Assembly (NCBI GenBank): GCA_964605155.1
Contig: CAZSAK010000021.1
Span: forward strand, 1 to 43,083
Source: CAZSAK01 sp964605155
Lineage (GTDB): Bacteria; Pseudomonadota; Gammaproteobacteria; SZUA-140
Direction of reading: 5' to 3'
DNA: 43,083 nt
The notes under the pieces were generated by a model. It saw nothing but the letters and a program-made list of their open reading frames with translations. It ran no database searches and was not told the origin of the DNA. This document shows, in pieces, positions 17,735 through 26,286 of the stretch (positions are counted from its first letter, which is position 1; each line of letters begins with the position of its first letter). The translations under genes were made by a program, and so were the position numbers.

Positions 17735-19000
17735 TCACCACACCCACAACCAGACTGTCGTCAGTCCGCCGATCGCACTGGCCAGCAGCGGTAACCCGAC
17801 ACGTAGCCCGGCATCACTGCCGCCAAAGAAGGTGGCCATCCCGCCTTTGACGAGACTGTTCATAGCTGCGGCGATCACGATCCCGGTTACCGCAACTTGT
17901 AACATGAGCACATCCTGACTCATACGTGCCAGCGAAAGCGTAATGGCGTCCACGTCCGCGATACCCGAAGCGGCGGCAAGTGCCAGTACACCGGACTCAC
18001 CGAACAGATTCTGCAGCACCTTACCGAGCAACATCACCAATGCCAGCAAGAGCCCGAAACCAATCGCCGTTTTCAACTCCAACGGGTTTCTCAGGGGCGA
18101 TACGGCATCCTTACCTTTGTGTGCCATGGTTCGCCAATAGATCACAGCTGGTGCATAGGTCAATAGCGCCATCACTACCGCAGGCAGCAACAATTGATGA
18201 GCGATGTCGGGATTGACGATACCTGCGACCAATACCATGCGGGGATACATTGTCCCGCAGGCAAGCAGGATCCCCATGCTCAGCATCGATGTCATCGTCG
18301 TTTTGCTGCGCATCGTCCGTGAAAAATGCAGGGTAACAGCCGTGGAGGATGCCAAACCCCCGAACAAGCCCGTGAAGACTGTGCCCTGGCGTGGTCCGGC
18401 GATCTTGACGGCAAAATACCCGATGAAAGAAATTGCGGCAATCAGCACCACCATCCACCAGATCTCATAAGGGTTCAGGGCCTGCAACGGTCCGTATCCC
18501 TTGTCGGGAAGAATGGGTAACAGCACGACCGAGATCAGCAACATCTTGATGCCGGCGCGCACCTCTTCGGGCTCCAGGACGCTGACCCAATGGTGCAGCA
18601 CAGGCTTGTAGCTCAGCAACAACGTCGTCACCACCGCAAACGCAGCGGCGATGGCCACTTCACCCATGGCCGCCAATGCGCCCAACACGAAGGTCAACAG
18701 GCCGGTGATCAGGCTGGTAATACCCATGTCGCCATCGCCCTGGCGCAGGTTGACCACGTAGACCGTTGTCAATGCACCTGCGAGCCCGATAAACGCCAGC
18801 CCCAGGATAAAGGAACCGAATTGCGTGGACAGTTGCGCCAGACCGCCGCCCAGCAACCCGATCAGGCCATAGGTGCGCACACCGGCGACCCGCTTGCCCT
18901 CCTGCACCGCGCGCTTCTGCCAGCCACGCTCGACGCCGATCAACAGGCCGATAGCCAGTGCCGCGCCGAGATTATAAAAGACATGTTGTTCTGAGTTCAT
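17735..19000 (-). CDS. MgtC/SapB family membrane protein with DUF4010
   Basis: A 421-residue polytopic inner-membrane protein. The N-terminal third has the MgtC-type start (NLGAALAIGLLIGVERGW.., VRTYGLIGLLGG) with about four helices. The C-terminal part is DUF4010, with many further helices and the motifs FTGLFGGLASSTAVTLHFSR and ASGIADVDAITLSLARM. The transport role of this fusion class is unknown; a link to metal or cation homeostasis is only by MgtC analogy. It is a stand-alone gene. Confidence 0.9.
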   Translation of the reverse strand: MNSEQHVFYNLGAALAIGLLIGVERGWQKRAVQEGKRVAGVRTYGLIGLLGGGLAQLSTQFGSFILGLAFIGLAGALTTVYVVNLRQGDGDMGITSLITGLLTFVLGALAAMGEVAIAAAFAVVTTLLLSYKPVLHHWVSVLEPEEVRAGIKMLLISVVLLPILPDKGYGPLQALNPYEIWWMVVLIAAISFIGYFAVKIAGPRQGTVFTGLFGGLASSTAVTLHFSRTMRSKTTMTSMLSMGILLACGTMYPRMVLVAGIVNPDIAHQLLLPAVVMALLTYAPAVIYWRTMAHKGKDAVSPLRNPLELKTAIGFGLLLALVMLLGKVLQNLFGESGVLALAAASGIADVDAITLSLARMSQDVLMLQVAVTGIVIAAAMNSLVKGGMATFFGGSDAGLRVGLPLLASAIGGLTTVWLWVW

Positions 19001-19175
19001 ACCGGGACGGAATCCACCGAGTAACCCTCACCGGAGATCATCATGTCCCACGAGGCGAAGCCAAATCAATCCTTCATGGAATAATCGCACTGATCATTTG
19101 TGTTGGGATGAATCAGGCAGGCTTGGGCGTGCAAAAATCCGCATTCCAAAACGAATGGTTAATTCCGTTTACTTC

Positions 19176-19796
19176 TTATAGTTCTTCCAGCAGCTCACTT
19201 GCAGAACGGCCGTCACGCCCCTCTGGATCCGTATTGACGGTCAGATCCAGATAACGACGGTATTCTATTTTATCACCCTCGCCGCGTGCGACCAGCGCAG
19301 CGGTGAAATAGGCCGCCGCCTTGAAACCGGGGGCCATCTCGTCAAAATTGCTGTCCTCCAGGATCTCGTGCAGCAATCTCTTCCCTCGATCATAGCGATT
19401 GAAAAAAGACGGGATATATATAAATGAGTTGGCCGCCACCAGCTGCGTATCCAGGCGTCTGTATGAAGGGACAACCTTACCATCAGACAGCATCTTAAGT
19501 GCGTGATCGATCTGCTCCAACCCTTCCTCGGTGAAGCGTTGCTTATTAATACCATTTTGCGCATCCCTGCCCTGCAAGGTGATGCTTGCGCCAAGATAGG
19601 CAACGTAAACAGGATCCTCAGGGTGACGTTGACTCAAAGACCTGAAACGTTGGATAGCGTTACGCACGGCATGCTTATCGCCATCGACCCCCTGCAGAAA
19701 AATATCGCGGGCTTCGGCGAGTTCGCTGTCGATATCAGCCGCCTGCAGCGGAGATATCGCGAGCAGTACAATACACAAACAGATCAACCTGGACAT
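19176..19796 (-). CDS. Exported TPR-like protein
   Basis: A 206-residue protein with a clear signal peptide (LICLCIVLLAISPLQAADI). The mature part is helical, with TPR-like spacing (RNAIQRFRSLSQRHPEDPVYVAYLGA, EGLEQIDHALKML). It ends in a segment that mentions no catalytic motif. The pattern suggests a periplasmic scaffold. CTAG-repeat copy 1 lies ~75 bp upstream of its start. Confidence 0.72.
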   Translation of the reverse strand: MSRLICLCIVLLAISPLQAADIDSELAEARDIFLQGVDGDKHAVRNAIQRFRSLSQRHPEDPVYVAYLGASITLQGRDAQNGINKQRFTEEGLEQIDHALKMLSDGKVVPSYRRLDTQLVAANSFIYIPSFFNRYDRGKRLLHEILEDSNFDEMAPGFKAAAYFTAALVARGEGDKIEYRRYLDLTVNTDPEGRDGRSASELLEEL

Positions 19797-19870
19797 AAGC
19801 TGTTACCTCCATCCTCCAGCAAATTCAGTCACGTGCAATAGTATACATTCCCACGTGCGAGTATACACAA

Positions 19871-19931
19871 AAGTATTAATACTTTTTTCCTAGCCTATCA
19901 CGATAATGTACTAGCCCAAATGGGCTAGTAC
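19871..19931 (+). repeat. CTAG-palindrome repeat, copy 1
   Basis: The first palindrome AAGTATTAATACTT is followed by TTTTCC, then CTAGCC..., and ends in arms GTACTAGCCCA and TGGGCTAGTAC separated by AA (19908-19931, perfect 11 bp). It is one of five same-orientation copies in 8.6 kb. It lies between two minus-strand genes. Confidence 0.85.
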
Positions 19932-20039
19932 ATACATAGACATCGTGTAAGGTCCTTTAATGAATCAACCGCTTAACGGAAGATATTCGAGGAGGGATTT
20001 CGGCGCTGCGTAATCAGGCAACCGTTACCGCTAGACCGC

Positions 20040-20960
20040 CTAGAACTGCCTGCGCACCGTCGCGCCGAACAGCGGCGCGGTATCGAAACCGTGCCGGGCG
20101 ATATCGTGGCCGCCACTGTCCTCGACCTGCAGCTCGCCATCGAATAACGAACCGCCGTAAAGATCGATGCTGACATCCGCGCCGACGCGTGTGGCCGCAT
20201 GCAGAAAAACAACGATACCGCTTTCCTCACCGACTCCGCCCGGATAGGGACCGTCATCCGTCAGGCGAAAACGGACCCGCCGGTAGGCCGTACCGATTCC
20301 CAGCTCCCACTTCGGATTCAGCCGGTAGTTGATCTCGAGTCCTGCAGGTCCTGTCGGCCCGGCCGGCAGCGGGTTATTGAGACGCAGCGTATCGGTCAAC
20401 TGCCATTCCACCGCCAGAAACGGAAATGCCTTCACATCCTCGAGCTGTTGGAACACACCCAGTCCGATCCCGAACCGGTGCTTCGGATCGTAGACCCGTG
20501 ATCCCGACAGGATCGCGCCGTAGGTCAACGAGTCGCCCCAGTCCGCGTCGCGTTCACGCAAAAAATCCAGCGAGGGTATCAGCATGTACGTCCAACCCGT
20601 ATCATTTCGCACGATCACGGGCGCACTCAACCCGATACGTTCAACATCGCCCCACGGTTTTGTGACACCGAAGGCATTGGCATCACTGAAGCGGTTGTCA
20701 TAGATTGAATAGTTGAACGAAATACCCGCCAATGTCTGCGAACTCACCGGCCGCATCGTACCGATACCCAGCGTCAGTACCCGTGAGGAGTAACTGCCGC
20801 CACCGTCGATATCGGTGCTGGCGAGGTACACCGGCGTGAGTGACACTGAATTACGCGCACCGCCTGGCGGACCTTCAGTTGCTGCGGCATTTACGGACAA
20901 CCAACCCAAAGCAATAAAGAGCTGGCCAAGAATATTCACAGTGCGCACAAATAAACTCAT
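20040..20960 (-). CDS. Outer-membrane beta-barrel-like protein (DUF6268-type)
   Basis: A ~306-residue protein from Met 20960 with signal peptide LFVRTVNILGQLFIALGWLSVNAAA. The mature part alternates short beta strands (SYSSRVLTLGIGTMRP, TLAGISFNYSIYDN, GIGLGVFQQLEDV, WELGIGTAYRRVRFRL) and ends in ATVRRQF. A C-terminal Phe is typical for Bam-dependent barrels. The reading frame opens at 21101, inside the upstream gene, so I use the later start. It begins 43 bp after the GH100 gene and is probably cotranscribed with it. The cargo is unknown. Confidence 0.7.
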   Translation of the reverse strand: MSLFVRTVNILGQLFIALGWLSVNAAATEGPPGGARNSVSLTPVYLASTDIDGGGSYSSRVLTLGIGTMRPVSSQTLAGISFNYSIYDNRFSDANAFGVTKPWGDVERIGLSAPVIVRNDTGWTYMLIPSLDFLRERDADWGDSLTYGAILSGSRVYDPKHRFGIGLGVFQQLEDVKAFPFLAVEWQLTDTLRLNNPLPAGPTGPAGLEINYRLNPKWELGIGTAYRRVRFRLTDDGPYPGGVGEESGIVVFLHAATRVGADVSIDLYGGSLFDGELQVEDSGGHDIARHGFDTAPLFGATVRRQF

Positions 20961-21003
20961 AAACCAGGTCTGCACTTCCTCAAATCTGTGCCGATAGCAG
21001 AGA

Positions 21004-22392
21004 TTATAATCGATGTAAATTTCTATCCTTAACCGGGTTTGAAAACGTGAAACTGTCGAACAACACCTGGGACTCGCTGTCTTCATATACCTGATGTGCA
21101 ATGATCAATCCGGTCGCAGACCAAACCTGATGAAAATTTGCACGTCGCCCGATCAGCCCGCCGTGTTTGCCGTCGTAGTATTCCGGCCAGTTGTCTTTCC
21201 TCAGCCGTTCGGTGATTAATTCCAGTGCCCTTTCGGCAAGCTCGATTCGTCCCGTGCGCATACTCGCAGCGACAAAGGGCCAGATCAGTACCGGCCAGCT
21301 GCCACCGTTATGGTAAGACCAGGGTACATTTTTAGGATCGCTGCCTGTCATGTACATCCATTCCTTTGCCAGCACCGCGGGATACATAATCTTGACCGGC
21401 ATCTCGCCGATCAATTCATCCCACCGGCTGGCGAAAAGATTCATGATGCCCTGGGACTCTTCCCGGGTCGCCAGACCGAACAGGATGGCGAGCAGGTTGC
21501 CCTGGGTAAAAACACGAAAATCAACCCGGCCGGGACCCTGATTACCGACCAGGTAACCGCTACGTGAATCCAGCCAACCGTCCATCCACTCAGGGATACT
21601 CTCGGGGTAGACATTGAGTACGTTGGCAACATCCAGGCCGAACTCCTCACCCTCATAACGGTGTATCTGATTGAGACGATCGCGATCGATCCAGTAATGG
21701 GTTCGAACATATGACCGCAAGGCCTGAATGAGCACCTGAAGATTACCGATCAAGGACTCGGAACCGTCGGTACGGCTAAGCAATTCCTCTGCCGTTTGCA
21801 ACATACCATAATACAGCGCCTGTATTTCAAGCGGATAACCGTAAACACCCATACGCCGGTCAATCATGAATGAACCGTCCGGTACCAATAAGGTAGGAGA
21901 ACTTTCAAAACGTTCTCGCAAATACAAATCAAGAATATGGTTGATGCATTCCTGCACCTCGATCGACTTCGCAAAATCCCAATCCCCTGTGGCGATCACA
22001 TAAGCACGCAACAGAAACATCCACCACATGGCGGAATCAACCGCAATTACCCGGCCTATGGCGCGCTCTCCGAAATCTGCGACCAGATGTTCCTCACCGC
22101 CTTCCTCGATCACCTTGAAACTTGCCGGCATCAATCCCAGCGATCGCTTATGACCTTCGAGCACTGTTTGCTGGTCACGCAATTGCATGACCGTTATTAA
22201 AAAATTACGCACGATCTCAGCGCGGCCATCCATCAGAAAGACAAGCGCCGATGGTACAAAGTCACGAATAAAACATTCATGATAGTTTACCGCCGCGGGA
22301 CGCGTATCACAGGCCGCGGCCGTTCCCACCGCCTTGCCCCGGTAGGTGATGATGGAATCTTCGAGTATCTGATAGGCGGTCTTAATCGGCAT
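21004..22392 (-). CDS. GH100 alkaline/neutral invertase-like protein
   Basis: A 462-residue cytoplasmic protein of the (alpha/alpha)6 glycosidase type that hydrolyses sucrose to glucose and fructose; plants and cyanobacteria hold the best-known members. Family segments are visible: AACDTRPAAVNYHECFIRDF near the start, IAVDSAMWWMFLLRAY, DRRMGVYGYPLEIQALYY, and SYHNGGSWPVLIW. Length fits bacterial GH100. A complete sucrose-synthesis pair is not in this window. The next gene on the same strand is an outer-membrane barrel, which might share an operon. Confidence 0.87.
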   Translation of the reverse strand: MPIKTAYQILEDSIITYRGKAVGTAAACDTRPAAVNYHECFIRDFVPSALVFLMDGRAEIVRNFLITVMQLRDQQTVLEGHKRSLGLMPASFKVIEEGGEEHLVADFGERAIGRVIAVDSAMWWMFLLRAYVIATGDWDFAKSIEVQECINHILDLYLRERFESSPTLLVPDGSFMIDRRMGVYGYPLEIQALYYGMLQTAEELLSRTDGSESLIGNLQVLIQALRSYVRTHYWIDRDRLNQIHRYEGEEFGLDVANVLNVYPESIPEWMDGWLDSRSGYLVGNQGPGRVDFRVFTQGNLLAILFGLATREESQGIMNLFASRWDELIGEMPVKIMYPAVLAKEWMYMTGSDPKNVPWSYHNGGSWPVLIWPFVAASMRTGRIELAERALELITERLRKDNWPEYYDGKHGGLIGRRANFHQVWSATGLIIAHQVYEDSESQVLFDSFTFSNPVKDRNLHRL

Positions 22393-22448
22393 GGGTGATC
22401 GGAACTCTGGAGTGCAGTGATATTATGCGCATGCGACGCATGCTTGAC

Positions 22449-23651
22449 CTAAAAGCCCAGTTCCTCCTCGAGCTCGTCCGCCTCATTCTTGAACTGCTGC
22501 TTCTCGGCCTCGGACTTCTTCATGTTGTCGGTGGCCTGTTTCATGCGCTGGGCCTTTTGCTCCATTTCGGCCCGCGCCTTCTCGAGTTGCTGGCGCTGCT
22601 TTTCGTCGCGGGCCTGCAACGCCGGTCGGATTGTATCATGCGCGCGTTCAGCCCTGGCAGCCTTGTCGTTACAGTCGCACCACTCATAGTATTGCTCTGC
22701 ATGTCCATATAGTTGATCCCGAATCGAGAGATCCAGGGATTTATCATTCGCACGCGCAAGCAACGAATCACCGCGCTTCTCCGCCCGCGTGAAGGACTGC
22801 TTTTTCTCGCCGGACTGGAATTCCCATGCATTTGCCTTGCGCAACCATTCGCGGGAATGATTGACCTGCCGGTTCAGGGTAATCAGCTCCGGGGACATCT
22901 CGTTGTCGATGTCCACGCCGGCCATGGCCCTGGCCATTTCGCCTGCGCCGCTCATGTTGGCCGCGGCCGCCTTTTCCTGATCGGTCACGGGGCGGTTGAA
23001 TTCGGTGTCCTCGTTGGCGAGCGCCATGCGCGCCTGATTTTCTGCTGTGGCAGTCACCCGCTCGATCACGTTTTTGCTTACCTTCGCGAGCGTCTCTTCC
23101 TCGGGCAGAATGAAAGCGCCGTTCTCGCGGTAGATCTCGATCCGTTGCATGTTGGACTCGCTGGTATCCATGGCGTTGCGATACGCCCGGGGTTCAACCG
23201 GAATGGATGACAATACACTGTCGGCACCCTCGCCCGGATTGTTCATCGCATCGAACAACGCCGCCTGCATCACGAAACGGGTGTTGCCCGGATCCTGGCG
23301 AGCCATCAGCTGGTAGAGTTTATGGCGGGTGTCAAGATAGCTGCGATAGGTGGATTCGCCCAGGCATTTGACGAATAGTCCGCCCGTGTAGCCGGCCACA
23401 TTCGCGGTCAGCATACCTGACATCTCGAGGGACTTGCCTGCCTCTTCGACATCACGCCTTGCCAGCGCGACATCAGCCGATTTCTGCCAGTCCGCGACCG
23501 ACTTGCGTGCCTCTGCCTCCATGCCGGAAAGCTGGCGGTCGCATGCCTGGCGGAATTCTGCACTGGATGCGGCCGCGTGCACGGGTTCGCCCTGCGCCAG
23601 GATGGCGACAGAGAAGGTGATCATGATGAGTAATCGAATGTATCCGCCCAT
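22449..23651 (-). CDS. Exported coiled-coil protein of unknown function
   Basis: A ~400-residue protein. From Met 23651 (GGGGA eight bases upstream) there is a signal segment (GGYIRLLIMITFSVAILAQG..VHAAA). The mature protein is rich in Ala, Glu and Lys. Its last ~75 residues (ARDEKQRQQLEKARAEMEQ.. to ELEEELGF) form a long coiled coil. The frame is open to 23699. It is divergent from the DUF4412-type gene, ~165 bp away, so the two may share regulation. I do not recognise a family. Confidence 0.68.
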   Translation of the reverse strand: MGGYIRLLIMITFSVAILAQGEPVHAAASSAEFRQACDRQLSGMEAEARKSVADWQKSADVALARRDVEEAGKSLEMSGMLTANVAGYTGGLFVKCLGESTYRSYLDTRHKLYQLMARQDPGNTRFVMQAALFDAMNNPGEGADSVLSSIPVEPRAYRNAMDTSESNMQRIEIYRENGAFILPEEETLAKVSKNVIERVTATAENQARMALANEDTEFNRPVTDQEKAAAANMSGAGEMARAMAGVDIDNEMSPELITLNRQVNHSREWLRKANAWEFQSGEKKQSFTRAEKRGDSLLARANDKSLDLSIRDQLYGHAEQYYEWCDCNDKAARAERAHDTIRPALQARDEKQRQQLEKARAEMEQKAQRMKQATDNMKKSEAEKQQFKNEADELEEELGF

Positions 23652-23815
23652 GAAAAATATCCCCATATTCACGATGTTAATGCGTGCGGACTGATGCACG
23701 TGGCCTGCAGCATAGTCAAAGGTACGATCGATGGTTGGAATTGTCTATATACGACCATCCTGCTATCGTGTAAACCATACCATATCCGCCCATACACGTG
23801 AGAGGGGGTGTTCTC

Positions 23816-24694
23816 ATGAAAAACAACAAGATTATCAATACGGTGATATTCACACTGGGCATGTCCATGAGTTCCATGGCGCAGGCGTTCGTGGGTTCGA
23901 TCGCGGTCGGTCTCGGCCAGATGAACGATGATGTCGGTCAGATCGAGACCGCCTTCAGTGCCGATGCGAAACTCGAGACCGAAGACATGACGACCATGAC
24001 GCACATTACCTACAAACCCGGCAAGGTGCGCGATGAAATGAATATGAACGGCCAGCAGATGGTGACCATTCACCGGTTCGATCTCAACAAGGTCTGGATG
24101 CTGATGGGCAACCAGAACATGTACATGGAGGTCGATCCGGAGCAGGGCAGTCAGCAGGCACCGCAATACAAACTGATCTCACGCGAGGTCATCGGCCCGG
24201 AGGTGATCAACGGCATCCTGACGACCAAGTACAAGTCGATCTATGAATCCGCGGATGGCAAGTTCGGTGGCTTCACCTGGTTCACCAAGGACAATATCGC
24301 CGTGAAGGCCTTCCTGGTCCAGAAGACGAACGGTGAAAAACACCGGATCAAGTACGAATTCCAGAATCTCAAACGCGGTGACCAGGCCGATTCCCAGTTC
24401 GAGATCCCTGCAGGATATCGCAAGTTCCAGATGGGCGGTATGGGTGGTATACCCGGTATGCAGGGCATGGGCCAGGGAATGAGTCAGCAGGGCATGGGAC
24501 AGGCAATGGGGAACCCCGGCGCCCCGCCACCACCCGAGCCTGCATCCGGATCCGCATCAGGCGATGACGGCGGTTTCGCCACTGAAATGGCGGAAGAAGC
24601 AAAGAAGACCGCTGAGGATTCCGCCAAGGACGAGACCAAGCGCGGAATCCGCGACACGATCCGCAAGGGCTTCGGCAGCCTGTTCGGACGTTAA
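23816..24694 (+). CDS. DUF4412-like exported protein
   Basis: A ~292-residue protein. The signal peptide KIINTVIFTLGMSMSSMAQA is preceded by Met 23816 with AGGGGG nine bases upstream. The mature N-terminal domain (MTHITYKPGKVRDEMNMNG..HRFDLNKVWMLMGNQNMYMEV..KLISREVIGPEVINGILTTKY) resembles DUF4412/LolA-like beta domains. A Gly/Met/Gln-rich linker (MGGIPGMQGMGQGM..) then leads to an acidic/basic helical tail ending RDTIRKGFGSLFGR. The linker is low complexity. The role is unknown; lipid or ligand binding in the periplasm is possible. CTAG-repeat copy 2 follows. Confidence 0.72.
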   Translation: MKNNKIINTVIFTLGMSMSSMAQAFVGSIAVGLGQMNDDVGQIETAFSADAKLETEDMTTMTHITYKPGKVRDEMNMNGQQMVTIHRFDLNKVWMLMGNQNMYMEVDPEQGSQQAPQYKLISREVIGPEVINGILTTKYKSIYESADGKFGGFTWFTKDNIAVKAFLVQKTNGEKHRIKYEFQNLKRGDQADSQFEIPAGYRKFQMGGMGGIPGMQGMGQGMSQQGMGQAMGNPGAPPPPEPASGSASGDDGGFATEMAEEAKKTAEDSAKDETKRGIRDTIRKGFGSLFGR

Positions 24695-24721
24695 CCGGGT
24701 TGCGGCGATGATCCATGTCAC

Positions 24722-24810
24722 AAGTACTAGCACTTTTTTCCTAGTACTTTCATCCTAGCCCATTTGGGTATGTACTAACCCAAAAGTACTAGCCCAAATG
24801 GACTAGTACG
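24722..24810 (+). repeat. CTAG-palindrome repeat, copy 2 (longest)
   Basis: AAGTACTAGCACTT then TTTTCCTAG opens the unit as in the others. An extra TACTTTCATCCTAGCCC stretch suggests internal duplication. The end has arms GTACTAG.. and ..CTAGTAC around CCCAAATGGA. AAGTACTAG and CTAGTACTT also form a 9 bp pair at 24722-24750. It lies between two plus-strand genes. Confidence 0.85.
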
Positions 24811-24900
24811 CCTGATTGATACTGTTTCCCGGTTTGTTTTGCATTAATGAGCAGTACAGATATTTAACCTTCCTATATATAGCATAAGGAGACGCAAGCT

Positions 24901-25284
24901 TTGGACATTAACCCGGATACAGTCTGTTTTCTGATCGCCAAGGCCAAGGAATTTCACGCCAAGGAAGCGGTGGTAATCCCCGAGGAACCCTTCAGCGCGA
25001 GTGATGACTGGGCGCTCCAGGTCCTGGCGGACCACGCGGATGATCTCGACTACCAGGAATTCTGCTCCACCGTGGAAGACCTGGAGCCCGACCAGTTGCT
25101 TGAGCTGGTTGCTCTAATGTGGCTGGGACGGGGTGATTACGATGCGGAGCAATGGGATGAAGCCTGCTCCGCTGCCCAGGACAGGAAAACACAACGGACA
25201 GCGGAGTATCTCATCTCCACACCCCTGGTGGCAGATTACCTGGAAGAGGGGCTTGACCTGCTCGGTTATGACTGTGAAGATTGA
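24901..25284 (+). CDS. DUF3775 family protein
   Basis: A 127-residue acidic cytoplasmic protein. The motifs MWLGRGDY and YLISTPLVADYLEEGLDLLGYDC are the conserved end of the DUF3775 family. The start codon is TTG, supported by AAGGAG eight bases upstream (24886-24891). No enzymatic motif is visible and the role is unknown. Two CTAG repeats flank it on either side. Confidence 0.85.
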   Translation: MDINPDTVCFLIAKAKEFHAKEAVVIPEEPFSASDDWALQVLADHADDLDYQEFCSTVEDLEPDQLLELVALMWLGRGDYDAEQWDEACSAAQDRKTQRTAEYLISTPLVADYLEEGLDLLGYDCED

Positions 25285-25315
25285 TCGTTTAATTTTCCAT
25301 ACGGTGGATAGCCAG

Positions 25316-25385
25316 AAGTACTCGTCTTTTTTCCTGGCCCACCAGTCTTATGGACTTGCCTAAATGGGCGAGTCCATTAGTACGC
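25316..25385 (+). repeat. CTAG-palindrome repeat, copy 3 (diverged)
   Basis: This copy reads AAGTACTCGTCTTTTTTCC, then TGGCCCACCAG, then ATGGACTTGCC, then TAAATGGGCGAGTCCATTAGTA in parts. It shares spacing and the final TAGTACGC with the others, but several CTAG cores have mutated (CTCG, CTTG, CGAG), so the palindromes are weaker. It is 31 bp after the DUF3775 stop. Confidence 0.8.
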
Positions 25386-25509
25386 GGGTCCATTGGCTTT
25401 TTAATAGATACATACTTTCATTCAAGACTTACTGCTATGATCCTGCCCATCATCAGCAACCTGGAAGCCTGGACATGTCCCGGGTTCAATTCAAAGATTG
25501 GTGAACTGA

Positions 25510-26064
25510 ATGACTGACACGGCCGCCGGCCCGCAAACGTGCCTCTCGTTCTGGTTTTCTGAAACAGCCCGAAAACACTGGTTCAAGCAATCGGATGATT
25601 TCGACCGTGATATCGAACAGCACCTGGGGACGCTACACCGCCAGGCGGCAGACGGCACGCTTGACGCATGGGCACAAACCCCGGAAGGCGCCCTCGCCCT
25701 CGTCATCCTCCTCGACCAGTGCTCGCGCAATCTGAATCGCGGCAGCGCCGCTGCCTATGCCAACGATGAACATGCGCGACGTATCGCCCGCACGGCGATC
25801 GAGCGCGGTTTCGACCAACAACTGGAAAGCTGGCAACGGGCATTTCTTTACATGCCATTCATGCACAGTGAATCACCGCAAGACCAGGACGACTCCGTCC
25901 GCCTGTTCATGGAGGCCGGCCTGGATAACGCGCGTTATGCCCTGCACCATCGTGAGATCATCCGGCGCTTCGGTCGCTTCCCGCATCGCAACGAGGTGCT
26001 GGGGCGGACCAGCACCCCGGAAGAGATCACCTACCTGGAATCGGAAGAGGCATTTAAGGGGTAG
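25510..26064 (+). CDS. DUF924 family protein
   Basis: A 184-residue all-helical cytoplasmic protein. Family motifs are present: LSFWFSE near the start, ALALVILLDQCSRNLNRGS, FLYMPFMHSES, RYALHHREIIRRFGRFPHRNEVLGR, and a final TPEEITYLE. The fold is TPR-like and the activity is undefined. It is complete and ends 22 bp before the scaffold gap. Confidence 0.93.
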   Translation: MTDTAAGPQTCLSFWFSETARKHWFKQSDDFDRDIEQHLGTLHRQAADGTLDAWAQTPEGALALVILLDQCSRNLNRGSAAAYANDEHARRIARTAIERGFDQQLESWQRAFLYMPFMHSESPQDQDDSVRLFMEAGLDNARYALHHREIIRRFGRFPHRNEVLGRTSTPEEITYLESEEAFKG

Positions 26065-26086
26065 CTCCCGGGATATTGATACTCCC

Positions 26087-26186
26087 NNNNNNNNNNNNNN
26101 NNNNNNNNNNNNNNNNNNNNNNNNNNNNNNNNNNNNNNNNNNNNNNNNNNNNNNNNNNNNNNNNNNNNNNNNNNNNNNNNNNNNNN
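26087..26186. other. Assembly gap of 100 N
   Basis: Exactly 100 N, the standard placeholder for a scaffold gap of unknown size. A CTAG-palindrome repeat starts 6 bp after it, so repeat content may have broken the assembly. Gene order across this point is not guaranteed. Confidence 0.97.
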
Positions 26187-26191
26187 CGCCT

Positions 26192-26270
26192 AAAAGGACT
26201 AGTCCTTTTGTCCTAGCCTTTTCTTCCTAGCCCACCAGCACAATGGACTAGCCCAAATGGGCTAGTACGC
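26192..26270 (+). repeat. CTAG-palindrome repeat, copy 4
   Basis: It opens with the perfect palindrome AAAAGGACTAGTCCTTTT (26193-26209). CTAGCC..., CTAGCCCACCAGCACAATGG and ACTAGCCCAAATGGGCTAGT follow, then ACGC. It lies next to the gap and 17 bp from the end of the mlaF-like gene. Confidence 0.85.
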
Positions 26271-26286
26271 GTTCGGCATGATCTGA

